From contig NZ_CP085160.1 in assembly GCF_022788695.1 (NCBI RefSeq), positions 1-64,000 on the forward strand: DNA of 64,000 nt. The letters are read 5' to 3'. The notes beneath the pieces are model-generated. The model saw only the letters and a list, made by a program, of their open reading frames with translations, did no database searches and was not told the DNA's origin. The translations under genes and the position numbers were made by a program. This DNA comes from Pseudosulfitobacter sp. DSM 107133. Lineage in GTDB: Bacteria > Pseudomonadota > Alphaproteobacteria > Rhodobacterales > Rhodobacteraceae. Below, piece after piece: positions 34,146 to 43,644 of this stretch. Positions within the stretch are counted from its first letter, which is position 1; each line of letters opens with the position of its first letter.

Positions 34146-35705
34146 ATGATCACGACACCCGCCATTGACCTATCCACCATCCCTGCTGCGCAGCGTGCGG
34201 CGGTTTTGGCGTTGATGGAAAAGGTAGCGGCGCTTACGGAAATCACCCAACGGCAAGAGCACCTGATTGCGGAGCTGAACCATGCCCTACATGGCAAACG
34301 GTCGGAAAAGCTGACCGAGGATGAGCGGCAGCTGGCGTTCGAGGATCTGTCCATCGCCCTGGCTGAGGTCGAGGTGCAGAAGGACCAACTGGCCGCTCAG
34401 ACAGGTGACAAGACGACAACCAAATCTGCGCCAAAGCGCACCATCGGCAATCTACCGGCCGCACTGCCGCGCATCGAAGAAGTCATCGAACCTGACAGCC
34501 TGAGCTGCCCTTGCGGCTGCGGCGTCATGCACAAGATCGGGGAAGACCGCAGTGAGCGGCTGGACATCGTGCCGGCGCAGTTGCGCGTCATTGTCACCGT
34601 GCGCCCGAAATACGCCTGCCGGACCTGCACCGACGGCGTGACCCAGGCTCCCGCACCATCGCATCTGATCATGGGTGCCCTGCCGACCGAGGCCACCATC
34701 GCCAATGTGCTGGTCAGCAAGTATGCGGATCATCTGCCATTATACCGCCAAAGCCAGATCCTGGCGCGTGCGGGTCTTGATCTGCACCGCGCTGTGCTGG
34801 CGGACTGGGTCGGCAAGGCGGCCTTCCACCTCAAGCCCGTCGTCGACCGGCTGGCCGAACACCTGAAACGATCCAACAAACTGTTCATGGACGAAACCAC
34901 GGCCCCGGTGCTGGATCCGGGGCGCGGTAAAACCAAAACTGGCTATCTCTGGGCACTGGCCCGCGATGACCGACCATGGGGCGGTGAAGATCCGCCCGGT
35001 GTGGTTTACTTCTATGCCCCCGGTCGGGCGGGCGCGAATGCCGAAACCTTCCTGACAGGCTTCGACGGCATCCTGCAGATCGACGGCTATCAGGGCTATA
35101 ACCGGCTGACCAAACCCACGCGCAAGGGCGGTGCCCCCATTCGGGTGGCCCATTGCTGGGCGCATGCGCGCCGCAAGCTGAAGGAAGTCTTTGACCGCGA
35201 TGGCTCAGAGATCGCCGCCGAAGGCCTGCGCCGCATCGCTGAAATCTATATCGTCGAAGCTGACATTCGTGGCATCTCCCCCGGCCAGCGATTGTCTGCC
35301 CGTCAGGCCCGCAGTGCCCCGCTGGTCGCAGCATTCGGTGAATGGCTGGAGGCTGAGCGCCGCAAGATCTCCGCCAAATCCCGGCTGGGTGAAAAGCTGA
35401 CTTACATCCACAATCACTGGGACGGACTGCAGACCTTCTTGGCCGATGGGCGCGTCGAGATCGACAACAACCGCGTCGAAAACCTGATCCGCCCCATCAC
35501 CCTCAATCGGAAAAACGCCCTCTTCGCTGGGCATGACGAGGGTGGTATCGCCTGGGGCCGCATCGCCTCACTGATCGAAACCTGCAAGATCAACGGCGTC
35601 GAGCCCTTCGCCTATCTCAAGGCAACCCTCACAGCGATCGCCAATGGTCACCCACAGAGCGCCATCGACGATCTGCTCCCGTGGAACTCCAAGACGTCAA
35701 GCTGA
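34146..35705 (+). CDS. tnpC: IS66 TnpC transposase
   Basis: This 519-aa DDE transposase has an N-terminal coiled coil (MEKVAALTEITQRQEHLIAEL), a Cys zinc cluster (CPCGCGVMHKIGEDRSERLD) and the catalytic region with MDETTAPVLDPGRG, IDGYQGYN, HCWAHARRK and the conserved DNNRVENLIRPI. It appears full length and intact. The element may still be active. Confidence 0.93.
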   Translation: MITTPAIDLSTIPAAQRAAVLALMEKVAALTEITQRQEHLIAELNHALHGKRSEKLTEDERQLAFEDLSIALAEVEVQKDQLAAQTGDKTTTKSAPKRTIGNLPAALPRIEEVIEPDSLSCPCGCGVMHKIGEDRSERLDIVPAQLRVIVTVRPKYACRTCTDGVTQAPAPSHLIMGALPTEATIANVLVSKYADHLPLYRQSQILARAGLDLHRAVLADWVGKAAFHLKPVVDRLAEHLKRSNKLFMDETTAPVLDPGRGKTKTGYLWALARDDRPWGGEDPPGVVYFYAPGRAGANAETFLTGFDGILQIDGYQGYNRLTKPTRKGGAPIRVAHCWAHARRKLKEVFDRDGSEIAAEGLRRIAEIYIVEADIRGISPGQRLSARQARSAPLVAAFGEWLEAERRKISAKSRLGEKLTYIHNHWDGLQTFLADGRVEIDNNRVENLIRPITLNRKNALFAGHDEGGIAWGRIASLIETCKINGVEPFAYLKATLTAIANGHPQSAIDDLLPWNSKTSS

Positions 35706-35800
35706 ACCGACAGTGCCCTCCTGGGAACGCTTACCGATCATGGGCAGAACTGGCCAACGAACTGCAGTTACTCCGCCTCCTGAAGAACAGGAGGATTGGG

Positions 35801-37339
35801 ATGCCGACAGGACGTTTGACCATGCGCCGTATTCGGGACGTATTGAGATTGAGATTTGCCCAAGGGCTGAGCGAGCGTGCGATTGCTGCGTCGCTGGGGC
35901 TTGGGAAAGGAAGTGTTGGGACCTATCTGCGCCGCGCGCGTGATGCGGGTTTGACGTGGCCACTGCCGGAAGGTCTGAATGACGACAGCCTCGAGCTGTT
36001 GCTGTTTCCAAACGCGTCAGATGTATCTGACCCAGACCGCCCGGTGCCGGATTGGGCGGTGATTGATAAAGAGCTGCGCCGGCGCAGCGTGACCCGCATG
36101 TTGCTCTGGCAAGAATATCGTGCGCAGCATCCCAACGGGTTTGGCTACACTTGGTTTTGCACCCATTTTGAGGCGTGGAAGGGGCGTGTCCGGCCTAGCA
36201 TGCGGCAAACACATGTCGGCGGTGAGAAGGTATTTGTCGATTTTGCGGGTGATACGATCGACGTTGTTGATCCGGCCACGGGTGAGGTCAGCGAGACCAA
36301 GCTGTTTGTCGCGACGATGGGTGCCTAGAGCTATACTTATGTTGTGGCTGTCGCCAGCGAAGGCCTTGAGGACTGGATTGCAGCCCATGTCGGAATGTTC
36401 GCTTATCTGGGCGGCGTGCCGCAGGTCGTCGTGCCCGACAATCTCAAGTCGGCCGTGATCAAGGCAGACCGGTATGATCCCGGCTTGAACCGGACCTATG
36501 CTGAAATGGCGGAACATTACGGCACGGCCATCCTGCCTGCGCGCGTGCGCAAACCCAAAGATAAAGCCAAGGTCGAGGTGGCCGTTCAGGTTGCCCAACG
36601 CTGGATCCTCGCACGGCTGCGCAATCACAGGTTCTTCTCGCTGGCAGAGCTGAATGCCGCCATCCGGCCGTTGCTGGACGCATTGAACATGCGTGTCATG
36701 CGCGATTATGGGGCAAGCCGGGCGGATCTGTTTGCGACGCTCGATCGGCCGAACTTGCAGCCATTGCCCGCTGAACCTTATGTCTTTGCGCGTTGGAAAC
36801 GCGCCCGTGTTGCGCCGGATTACCATATCGAGGTGGATCGCTGCTGGTATTCCGTACCGTTCAGCCTGATCCGGCAGGTGGTTGACGCGCGCATCACCCA
36901 CAGGACCGTGGAGGTCTTCCATCGTGGCACGCGCGTCGCCAGTCACATGCGCGACCCTGGACGCCGCAGCCATATCACGGCGCCAGAGCATATGCCTTCG
37001 GCCCACCGCCGCTATGCGGAATGGACGCCTGCGCGGATCCTGAGCAGTGCTGCAAAGCTGGGACCATCGGTAGCTGCGTTTTGCGACATCGTGATGCAGG
37101 ACAGGCCGCATCCCGAGCAGGGCTTTCGGACCTGTCTTGGCATACTGTCGCTGGCCAGAAGCTTTGAGCCGCAACGGCTTGATGCTGCGTGTCGTCGCGG
37201 GATCAGTATCAAGGCCCGGTCGGTCTCATCCATCCGTTCCATCCTGAAGACCGGGCTTGATCAGGCCTTCATGGAGCCCGAACCCGATGAACTGCCGCTG
37301 CAACACCCCAACATACGCGGCCAGAAATATTACCACTGA
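35801..37339 (+). pseudogene. istA: IstA transposase of IS21 family with an in-frame amber codon
   Basis: The frame from MPTGRLTMRRIRDVLRLRF to NIRGQKYYH is continuous except for TAG at 36326-36328 inside the DDE domain ([19 protein letters not shown]). A serine codon TCG changed to TAG would explain it. The N-terminal HTH (RAIAASLGLGKGSVGTYLRR) and the remaining catalytic core are preserved, so the break is recent. Without readthrough no transposase is made. Confidence 0.85.
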
Positions 37340-37353
37340 AAAGGAGACTACCC

Positions 37354-38118
37354 TTGCTGACACATCCCACTTGCGACCGCCTGGAGGCGATCGGACTGAC
37401 CGGTATGGCACAGGCCCTGCACGAGCAGCGCCGCGCTGGCGCCATGTTCGAAAGCCTCAGCTTCGAAGAAAGGCTGGGCCTGCTTGTTGATCGCGAAACA
37501 GCAGAGCGTGACGCCAAGAGACTGGCAACCCGGTTGCGCTTTGCCGCCCTGCGTCACGCAGCCTGCGTTGAAGATATTGATATGCGCAGCCCGCGCGGCA
37601 TCGATGCAGGTGTCATGGCGCATCTGATCGATGGTGGCTGGATCAACCGCCATGAAAATCTGCTGATCACTGGCCCAACAGGCTTAGGAAAAAGCTGGAT
37701 TGCCTGCGCCCTCGGAAACAAGGCCTGCCGCGATGATCGGCGCGTCGTTTATCACCGCGTGCCCCGCCTGTTCCAGATGCTGGCCATTGCCAGAGGCGAT
37801 GGGCGGCATGCCCGTGTCCTCAAGGCGATCGAACGCACTGAATTGTTGATCCTCGATGATTGGGGGCTGTCAGTTCTGTCACCGATCGAGCGTCGCGACC
37901 TGCTTGAAATCCTCGATGATCGCCAAGGTCGTGGCTCGACTATTGTGACCAGCCAGCTGCCTGTCGATCAATGGTTCGAGGTGATCGGAGATCCTACCCT
38001 CGCAGATGCCATCCTTGACCGCCTTGTCCATAATGCACACCGCCTGACGCTCACCGGCGACAGCATGCGCAGAAAAATGAGCACGATGAAAACGCTTGAC
38101 CAGGGCGTCGCGCCCTGA
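37354..38118 (+). CDS. istB: IstB helper ATPase of IS21 family
   Basis: This 254-aa AAA+ protein has Walker A GPTGLGKSW (about residues 109-117) and Walker B LLILDDWGLS (about 166-175). It loads the IstA transposase onto target DNA. A TTG start at 37354 follows AAGGAGACTACCC. It is intact although istA is broken. Confidence 0.9.
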   Translation: MLTHPTCDRLEAIGLTGMAQALHEQRRAGAMFESLSFEERLGLLVDRETAERDAKRLATRLRFAALRHAACVEDIDMRSPRGIDAGVMAHLIDGGWINRHENLLITGPTGLGKSWIACALGNKACRDDRRVVYHRVPRLFQMLAIARGDGRHARVLKAIERTELLILDDWGLSVLSPIERRDLLEILDDRQGRGSTIVTSQLPVDQWFEVIGDPTLADAILDRLVHNAHRLTLTGDSMRRKMSTMKTLDQGVAP

Positions 38119-38409
38119 CTCTATATCACCTGTTGGCCAGCCTGCCCGAGGGCATGAAATGGCTGCCCGCGATGCCGTGAAATGCGTGCCCGAGATCACG
38201 CGAAATCACTGCCCAACTTCCGCGAAATGCGCAGGGCATCCCGCTCATGAAAATTGAGAACGAGGAATAAGTCCCGTCCAAGCGAAGGCACCCACGTTTG
38301 CCCGTCGTGCTCAAAAATCATCGCTAAACTCCAGATTCCTCGGGCAAAGCTTTCTTAACACACGAAACTCCAGTAGTTCGTAGTGAGTGGAGCCTGATCG
38401 GTGGAAAAC

Positions 38410-40662
38410 ATGACTCAAGAATTTGACCTTACTCCCGATGCCCGCGTCTTGCAGATGCTCGGCGAGATCAATCTTCACCAGTGGCGTTGCATCGCCGAAC
38501 TGATTGACAACAGCATTGATGGTTTCGTAGGGGCGGCTCGATCTGGCGCGGTGATAGAACATCCTGAAATCACGATCACGATCCCCACCTCGAACAAGAG
38601 CGACGCACGTCTCTCCATCCGAGACAACGGCCCCGGGATGGCGATCGATGTATTGGAACGCGCGGTTCGAGCTGGGTGGTCGGGCAACAATCCTCTGACT
38701 AACCTCGGGCTGTTCGGCATGGGTTTCAACATTGCCACCGCTCGGCTCGGCACGGTAACAGAAGTCTGGACCACCCGCGCTGGCGAGCCAGAATGGGTCG
38801 GTGTGCGTATCGACCTCGAGGGCCTGAGGGCGAGTCAGAGCTACAAGACACCGCGGCAAACACGGGTGAAGCCGGACCACATGCAACATGGGACCGAAAT
38901 CATCATTACGAAGCTGAAGCCCGACCAGCGCGCCTATCTCGCGCGATCGGCCAATCTTGGTACAATCCGCAAGCACCTTGCTCGCGCCTACTCCGCGATC
39001 TTGCGCGAGTCCGAGGCGGGTCGGATCAGACTCAAGGTGAACGGTACGAAGCTGGAACCCAGGCGCCATTGTCATTGGGATCCCGATCGTTCGGTGGAGC
39101 TGAGCGACGGGACGGTTGTCCATGCGGTTGAGCGTTTCGACGTCGCGCTCGCGCCTAGGAGATATTGCACGCATTGCATGCGGGCGTTGAACGGCGATGA
39201 GGAGCAATGCCCGAACGACGGCCCGAATTGCGAGATCGTGACGACGGAACGCCGGGTGAGGGGATGGGTTGGACTCCAGCGCTATTTGCATAAATCTGAC
39301 TTCGGTATCGATTTCGTCCGCAACGGCCGCAAGATCGAGATTGGCTCGAAAGACCTTTTCGCTTGGAACAACGGGGACAATGCGGAGATAGAGTATCCGA
39401 TTGACGATCCGCGAAGCCGCGGCCGCTTTGTGGGGGAGGTTCATCTCGACCACTGCCGCGTTAGCTACACCAAAGATCGTTTCGAGCGGGACGACCCGTC
39501 TTGGGAGGAGATGGTCCGTGTCGTCCGGGGTGAAGGCCCATTGCGGCCGCAAGCGGCGAAGCAAAGTGGCTTCGACGGGAACACGAGCCCACTCTACAAA
39601 TTGTTCCAAGCGTTCCGGCGCTCCAGCCCGCAAGGAAAGAACGGTCTTTGGTCACGGGTGCTCGTGGTCAAGGACAACGACCGGTCCGAGCAGATGGCCC
39701 AGTCGTTTTATGAGAACGACGCCGACTATCTTGACGACGAGCGATGGTGGAAACTGGTAGAGGAGCAAGACAATGGAATTCTGGACGAAGGTGGCGACAC
39801 CGACTTTCCTGATGGCTTCCTGGACGATGAGGAGGGCGGGTCGACCGGCGGCGGCTCGCAAAAAGATACCGATGGCGCGGGTGTCGCTCCAGAGCCGGAA
39901 CCCGCCGAGAAGCTGGCAGAGCGCAATCAGATTCATGAGCTATCGCGCAAATACGTGCACCCCACTTATCGCGTGGAGTTCCAAGTGGAAGCCTTCGCCT
40001 CGGATTCAACAGACAAGGCGCTCACGGGCAGTCTTCCCTGGTCTTTTGAACTCGATGACGTGGCGACCCGAACCTACGCATTCGTGATCGACCCGGCCCA
40101 TGACGTGTTTCGGTCGATGACGATGACCGCCATGGACGCGCTGCTGACCGAGCTCTCGGTACAGACCCTGGATTTCCTGAAAGGTCAGGTGCATGACGTG
40201 ACGCTGGCGAATATTCTCGCCGACTACCGCTCGAGTTATGCCAGCGCGACACGGCTGGAGCCATCTGAAGTCATATCGATGGCGAACACGGGACTCGAGG
40301 AGTTCGCGAAGGCGGTGGCGAACTTGGTCCCGGAGGGTCAGGGCCAAGCGCTCTACACCGAACTCTCAAAACCCGACCGGGAACATGTGGCGAAAAGAAT
40401 GGCCGCGCGCGGGGTCGTGGATGTGCCCAAGGTGATCTCTGAAGGCCGTTTCTGGGAATATATGGATCCTCAAGCGGTCGCCGCGACCTTCAGTCAGCAT
40501 CCGGAGCTGTTCTTCGATGGAAAGTATTGGTTGGATCCCTTTGAGACGCTGAGTTTTGGCGCCGATCACATCGATGAGGAGGCGCGGCGGCGTCTCGTCA
40601 CTCGCTATGAGGCTTATCTTGGCGATACGTGGACCTGTCGCGGTTTGATGCCGCTCCTTTGA
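38410..40662 (+). CDS. GHKL (HSP90/MutL/MORC-like) ATPase, C-terminus truncated by IS3
   Basis: The N-terminal domain is a GHKL ATPase: ELIDNSIDGF with the Mg-binding Asn (about residues 32-41 counted from the GTG at 38401), DNGPGM (about 75) and the lid GLFGMGFNIA (about 102). A four-cysteine cluster (CTHC...C...C, about 256-277) may bind zinc. The rest is unrecognised, with an acidic low-complexity linker near 39830. GHKL ATPases of the MORC/MutL type occur in prokaryotic restriction-like operons. The IS at 40630 replaces the last 36 native residues with WTCRGLMPLL. The intact protein would be 779 aa from the GTG. The start may be GTG 38401 or ATG 38410. First gene of the candidate defence operon. 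Confidence 0.8.
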   Translation: MTQEFDLTPDARVLQMLGEINLHQWRCIAELIDNSIDGFVGAARSGAVIEHPEITITIPTSNKSDARLSIRDNGPGMAIDVLERAVRAGWSGNNPLTNLGLFGMGFNIATARLGTVTEVWTTRAGEPEWVGVRIDLEGLRASQSYKTPRQTRVKPDHMQHGTEIIITKLKPDQRAYLARSANLGTIRKHLARAYSAILRESEAGRIRLKVNGTKLEPRRHCHWDPDRSVELSDGTVVHAVERFDVALAPRRYCTHCMRALNGDEEQCPNDGPNCEIVTTERRVRGWVGLQRYLHKSDFGIDFVRNGRKIEIGSKDLFAWNNGDNAEIEYPIDDPRSRGRFVGEVHLDHCRVSYTKDRFERDDPSWEEMVRVVRGEGPLRPQAAKQSGFDGNTSPLYKLFQAFRRSSPQGKNGLWSRVLVVKDNDRSEQMAQSFYENDADYLDDERWWKLVEEQDNGILDEGGDTDFPDGFLDDEEGGSTGGGSQKDTDGAGVAPEPEPAEKLAERNQIHELSRKYVHPTYRVEFQVEAFASDSTDKALTGSLPWSFELDDVATRTYAFVIDPAHDVFRSMTMTAMDALLTELSVQTLDFLKGQVHDVTLANILADYRSSYASATRLEPSEVISMANTGLEEFAKAVANLVPEGQGQALYTELSKPDREHVAKRMAARGVVDVPKVISEGRFWEYMDPQAVAATFSQHPELFFDGKYWLDPFETLSFGADHIDEEARRRLVTRYEAYLGDTWTCRGLMPLL

Positions 40663-40692
40663 TAGCATTTACTGCAACAAAGGAGATTGACG

Positions 40693-40968
40693 ATGGGACT
40701 GAAACGGACGGACGAATTCCGCCAGGATGCGGTGCGGATCGCACTGACCAGCGGGCTTACGCGTAAGCAGGTGGCAGATGATTTGGGCGTTGGCATGTCG
40801 ACGCTGAACAAATGGATCACGGCGCATCGAGGCATAGATGTGCTGTCGAAAGAGGATTTAGAACTCGCGAAAGAGAATGACCGGCTTCGGCGCGAGAACC
40901 GTATCCTCAAGGAGGAGCGGGAGATTTTAAAAAAGGCCACGGTGTTCTTCGCGAGCCAAAAGCCGTGA
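40693..40968 (+). CDS. IS3-family OrfA
   Basis: This 91-aa HTH protein (DAVRIALTSGLTRKQVADDL, STLNKWITAHRG) has a C-terminal leucine zipper (RLRRENRILKEEREILKKA). The AAAAAAG heptamer at 40929-40935 allows -1 frameshifting into the orfB frame. That frame is open there (KKGHGVLREPKAVRFKF), which would give the OrfAB transposase. ATG at 40693 follows AGGAGATTGACG. Confidence 0.92.
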   Translation: MGLKRTDEFRQDAVRIALTSGLTRKQVADDLGVGMSTLNKWITAHRGIDVLSKEDLELAKENDRLRRENRILKEEREILKKATVFFASQKP

Positions 40969-41822
40969 GGTTCAAGTTCATCGAAGAGCACCAATCTACG
41001 TTTTCCATCCAGCGTATGTGCCAAGTGATGCAGGTCAGCTCGCGTGGATTGAGGGCCTTTCGCGGCCGTCCCGCCAGTCGCAGGCAACGGACTGACTTGG
41101 TCACACTTGCACATATCAAGGAACAGTCCCGCCTTAGCCTTGGTAGCTACGGCAGGCCACGGATGACCGAAGAGCTGAAAGAGATTGGTCTGAATGTCGG
41201 TCATCGCTGCGTTGGCCGCTTGATGCGTCAGAACGGCATATCTGTTATTCGGACACGTAAACACAAGGTCACGACAGATAGCGATCATAAGTTCAACATT
41301 GCACCCAATCTGCTGGATAGGGACTTCACCGCTGATCAGCCAAACCAAAAATGGGCTGGCGATATCAGCTATGTGTGGACCCGGGAGGGCTGGCTGTATC
41401 TGGCTGTCATTCTTGATCTGCATTCGCGCCGTGTGATCGGCTGGGCGGTGAGCAATCGCATGAAACGCGACCTTGCTATCAGGGCTTTGAAGATGGCCAT
41501 CGCGTTCCGCCAGCCGCCCAAAGGCTGCATTCATCACACGGATCGCGGGTCGCAATATTGTTCACACGACTACCAGAAGATCCTGCGTCAACACGGGTTC
41601 AAGGTATCGATGAGCGGCAAGGGCAATTGCTACGACAACGCCGCCGTTGAGACGTTCTTCAAAACCATCAAAGCTGAACTGATCTGGCGGCATCCTTGGG
41701 AGACGCGGCGGAAAGCAAAGATGGCGATCTTCGAATACATAAACGGGTTCTACAATCCGCGACGACGTCACTCAGCACTTGGCTGGAAAAGCCCTGTCGC
41801 ATTCGAGAAGAAAGTGGCCTAA
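40965..41822 (+). CDS. IS3-family OrfB (integrase-core transposase)
   Basis: The 285-aa rve domain has DDE residues visible in WAGDISYVWTREGWLYLAVI, HHTDRGSQYCS and SMSGKGNCYDNAAVETFFKT. Made alone it would start at GTG 40965. The active form is probably the OrfAB fusion by frameshift. It looks intact. Confidence 0.92.
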   Translation: MRFKFIEEHQSTFSIQRMCQVMQVSSRGLRAFRGRPASRRQRTDLVTLAHIKEQSRLSLGSYGRPRMTEELKEIGLNVGHRCVGRLMRQNGISVIRTRKHKVTTDSDHKFNIAPNLLDRDFTADQPNQKWAGDISYVWTREGWLYLAVILDLHSRRVIGWAVSNRMKRDLAIRALKMAIAFRQPPKGCIHHTDRGSQYCSHDYQKILRQHGFKVSMSGKGNCYDNAAVETFFKTIKAELIWRHPWETRRKAKMAIFEYINGFYNPRRRHSALGWKSPVAFEKKVA

Positions 41823-41863
41823 ACGAGCACTTGGGGCGGCACAAAAGCGCGACAGGTCCAACG

Positions 41864-41974
41864 CTCTGGTTGGCGAACCAGTCGTCTCGTGATCTCGAAA
41901 CGGCGAACCGCGACGAGGTCATTCGAGCGACGTGTTCACTTCGCCTTTTGAAGCCCGACGTGGACTTCGAATGA
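41864..41974 (+). pseudogene. Displaced 3' end of the GHKL ATPase gene
   Basis: These 36 codons (LWLANQSSRDLETANRDEVI and on to KPDVDFE, stop 41972-41974) continue the ATPase reading frame when the IS3 element and one ACG copy are removed. The restored stop overlaps the helicase ATG at 41971 (ATGA). Confidence 0.85.
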
Positions 41975-43644
41975 CGGACGCCTTTTTGGATTCCAGGCGA
42001 TTACTGAAAGGGCCCTGGCAGGCCTTCGAGCGAGACGTGGCTCGGTTGTTGATCTGCAATGGTTTTCAGGATGTGCGGGTCGTAGGCGGATCAGGAGATC
42101 GCGGTGCGGATGTCTTAGGCCGGAAGAATGACGAACTTTGGGTCATTCAATGCAAGTTCACCACCAATGGCTACGCGACGGCGGCGGCGGTAGACGAAGT
42201 CGCCGAGGCCGGCCGCTTCTACCGCGCCTCACGGATGTACGTTGCGACTTCTCGACCGGCGGGCCCTGCGACACGCGCGGCCATTGAACGATGGGGCAAG
42301 CTTGGTCTGAAGATTGGGATTCTTGAGCCCGCCACGCTCCTCGCCATGGCCCAAAAGAGCCCGGAGTTCCCGCCGGCGCGCAGAGATCTGAGAGATTACC
42401 AAGAAAGCGCTGTAGAACTTTTCGTGGGCGCGCTTCGGGAGACGGGTAGGGGGCAGGTCGTGCTCGCCACCGGTCTTGGCAAGACCGTGGTGATGTCGGA
42501 GGCGACCGCGCGTCTCTTCGCGGACGCGCGTGTCCCAGATAGCAGGGCCCTTGTGTTGGCGGGGACACGCGAGCTCGTGGACCAGCTGCAGCGTGCGTTC
42601 TGGGATCAACTACCAAAAACAATTCCAACCCATCGCCTGATCGGAGGCGAGGCGCCGGCATTCTGGGAGGGGATAACATTCGCGACCGTTCAAAGTGCCG
42701 TCACGCGGCTCGACGAGCTTCCGGACTTCGGGCTTGTCTTGATTGACGAGGCGCATCATGTCGGCTCCGACACCTTCCGCCACGTGACTGATCGAATGGT
42801 GGATTCAATGATTGGCGGTGTCACCGCGACCCCTTGGCGGGGGGATGGCTATGACATCGACACACTTCTGGGCCCACCCGTAATTCGTGTCGGAATCGCG
42901 GAAGGGCTGAGGCGTGGCTTTCTGTGCGACGCCGACTACCGCATGTTCGCGGACGACATCGATTGGCAATTCGTGCGTGATCAATCCCGCAACGCATACT
43001 CGATTACACAGTTGAACAAACGTTTGCTGCTGCCGACACGCGACGAGGAGGCGGCCCGCAGGATAAGAGAGGTCTTCGACGCCGAAAGTCGCCGGTCTGG
43101 TATCGTGTTTTGCTCCACCGTTTTGCACGCGAAAAGCTTTGCGGCGATGCTCGGGCTCTTCGGTTTACGTTGCGAGGCGATCACCGGAGAGATGTCGGCC
43201 CGTGAGCGCGACGAGGTGATGGCCCGTTTCAGGAGCGGCGTCCTTGACCTCGTCACAACTCGAGATCTCTTCAATGAGGGAGTAGATGTGCCGGACGTGG
43301 ATCTTATCGCTTTCATGCGGGTGACCCATAGCCGAAGGATCTTCGTGCAACAGTTGGGGCGAGGCCTGCGAACGAGCCCAACCAAAGACAAGGTGGTGGT
43401 CCTGGATTTCGTGAGCGACATTCGCAGGATTGCGGAGGTGATCGAGCTGGAGCGAGGCGCAAAGGGCGACATCGAACGGCTTCGATTGCCCGGCGTCGTT
43501 GAGTTCCGCGACGCCAGTGCCGGGAGCTTTATGTTGGAATGGATGAAAGATCAGGCCGATCTTTTCTCACGTGAAGGTGACGCGATGCTTGAACTGCCCC
43601 GTTTTGACTTCCCAGCACCCCATGGCGGGGGCACCGTGCAATGA
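41971..43644 (+). CDS. Mrr-type nuclease fused to SF2 helicase (557 aa)
   Basis: Residues about 15-110 form a PD-(D/E)xK restriction-endonuclease domain of the Mrr type: FERDVARLL, GGSGDRGADVLG, WVIQCKF. Residues about 140-500 are a superfamily 2 helicase: Walker A LATGLGKTVV (about 165), DEAH box VLIDEAHH (about 255), motif III TATPWRGDG (about 283) and motif VI QQLGRGLRTSP (about 460). A translocating restriction enzyme is the likely role. The start overlaps the original stop of the ATPase gene, and the stop overlaps the next start (ATGA, 43641). All catalytic motifs are intact. Confidence 0.88.
   Translation: MTDAFLDSRRLLKGPWQAFERDVARLLICNGFQDVRVVGGSGDRGADVLGRKNDELWVIQCKFTTNGYATAAAVDEVAEAGRFYRASRMYVATSRPAGPATRAAIERWGKLGLKIGILEPATLLAMAQKSPEFPPARRDLRDYQESAVELFVGALRETGRGQVVLATGLGKTVVMSEATARLFADARVPDSRALVLAGTRELVDQLQRAFWDQLPKTIPTHRLIGGEAPAFWEGITFATVQSAVTRLDELPDFGLVLIDEAHHVGSDTFRHVTDRMVDSMIGGVTATPWRGDGYDIDTLLGPPVIRVGIAEGLRRGFLCDADYRMFADDIDWQFVRDQSRNAYSITQLNKRLLLPTRDEEAARRIREVFDAESRRSGIVFCSTVLHAKSFAAMLGLFGLRCEAITGEMSARERDEVMARFRSGVLDLVTTRDLFNEGVDVPDVDLIAFMRVTHSRRIFVQQLGRGLRTSPTKDKVVVLDFVSDIRRIAEVIELERGAKGDIERLRLPGVVEFRDASAGSFMLEWMKDQADLFSREGDAMLELPRFDFPAPHGGGTVQ

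Larger units (their letters stand above)
33226..35734 (+). mobile_element. IS66-family element (copy 1), complete
   Basis: 2509 bp with terminal inverted repeats (left GTAAGCGTTGCCTGG; right ends CCTGGGAACGCTTAC) and an 8-bp target duplication CGATCATG at 33218-33225 and 35735-35742. It encodes TnpA, TnpB and TnpC in order. It landed in the left-end repeats of the IS21 element. Confidence 0.95.
33129..38238 (+). mobile_element. IS21-family element, interrupted by IS66
   Basis: istA and istB are flanked by multiple short repeats of the type GGGCAGTGATTTCACGCGA: three or four at the left (33132-33225) and inverted copies at the right (38145-38238). This is the usual IS21 end structure. The ends are placed to within a few bases only, and no target duplication was established. 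An IS66 element is inserted between the left repeats and istA. The istA gene carries an in-frame stop, so the element is probably immobile. Confidence 0.8.
40630..41860 (+). mobile_element. IS3-family element, complete
   Basis: 1231 bp. The inverted ends both begin TGGACCTGTCGCG (then GTTTGATGCCG on the left and CTTTTGTGCCG on the right, read inward). A 3-bp target duplication ACG lies at 40627-40629 and 41861-41863. OrfA and OrfB overlap with an AAAAAAG slippery heptamer. It is inserted near the 3' end of the GHKL ATPase gene. Confidence 0.93.

Noticed and set aside
17346..36328. Stop-codon reassignment (TAG read as sense)
   Set aside because: Only two genes show internal TAG. The many intact genes here use ordinary stop codons, including TAG (for example 31855-31857), so point mutations are simpler.
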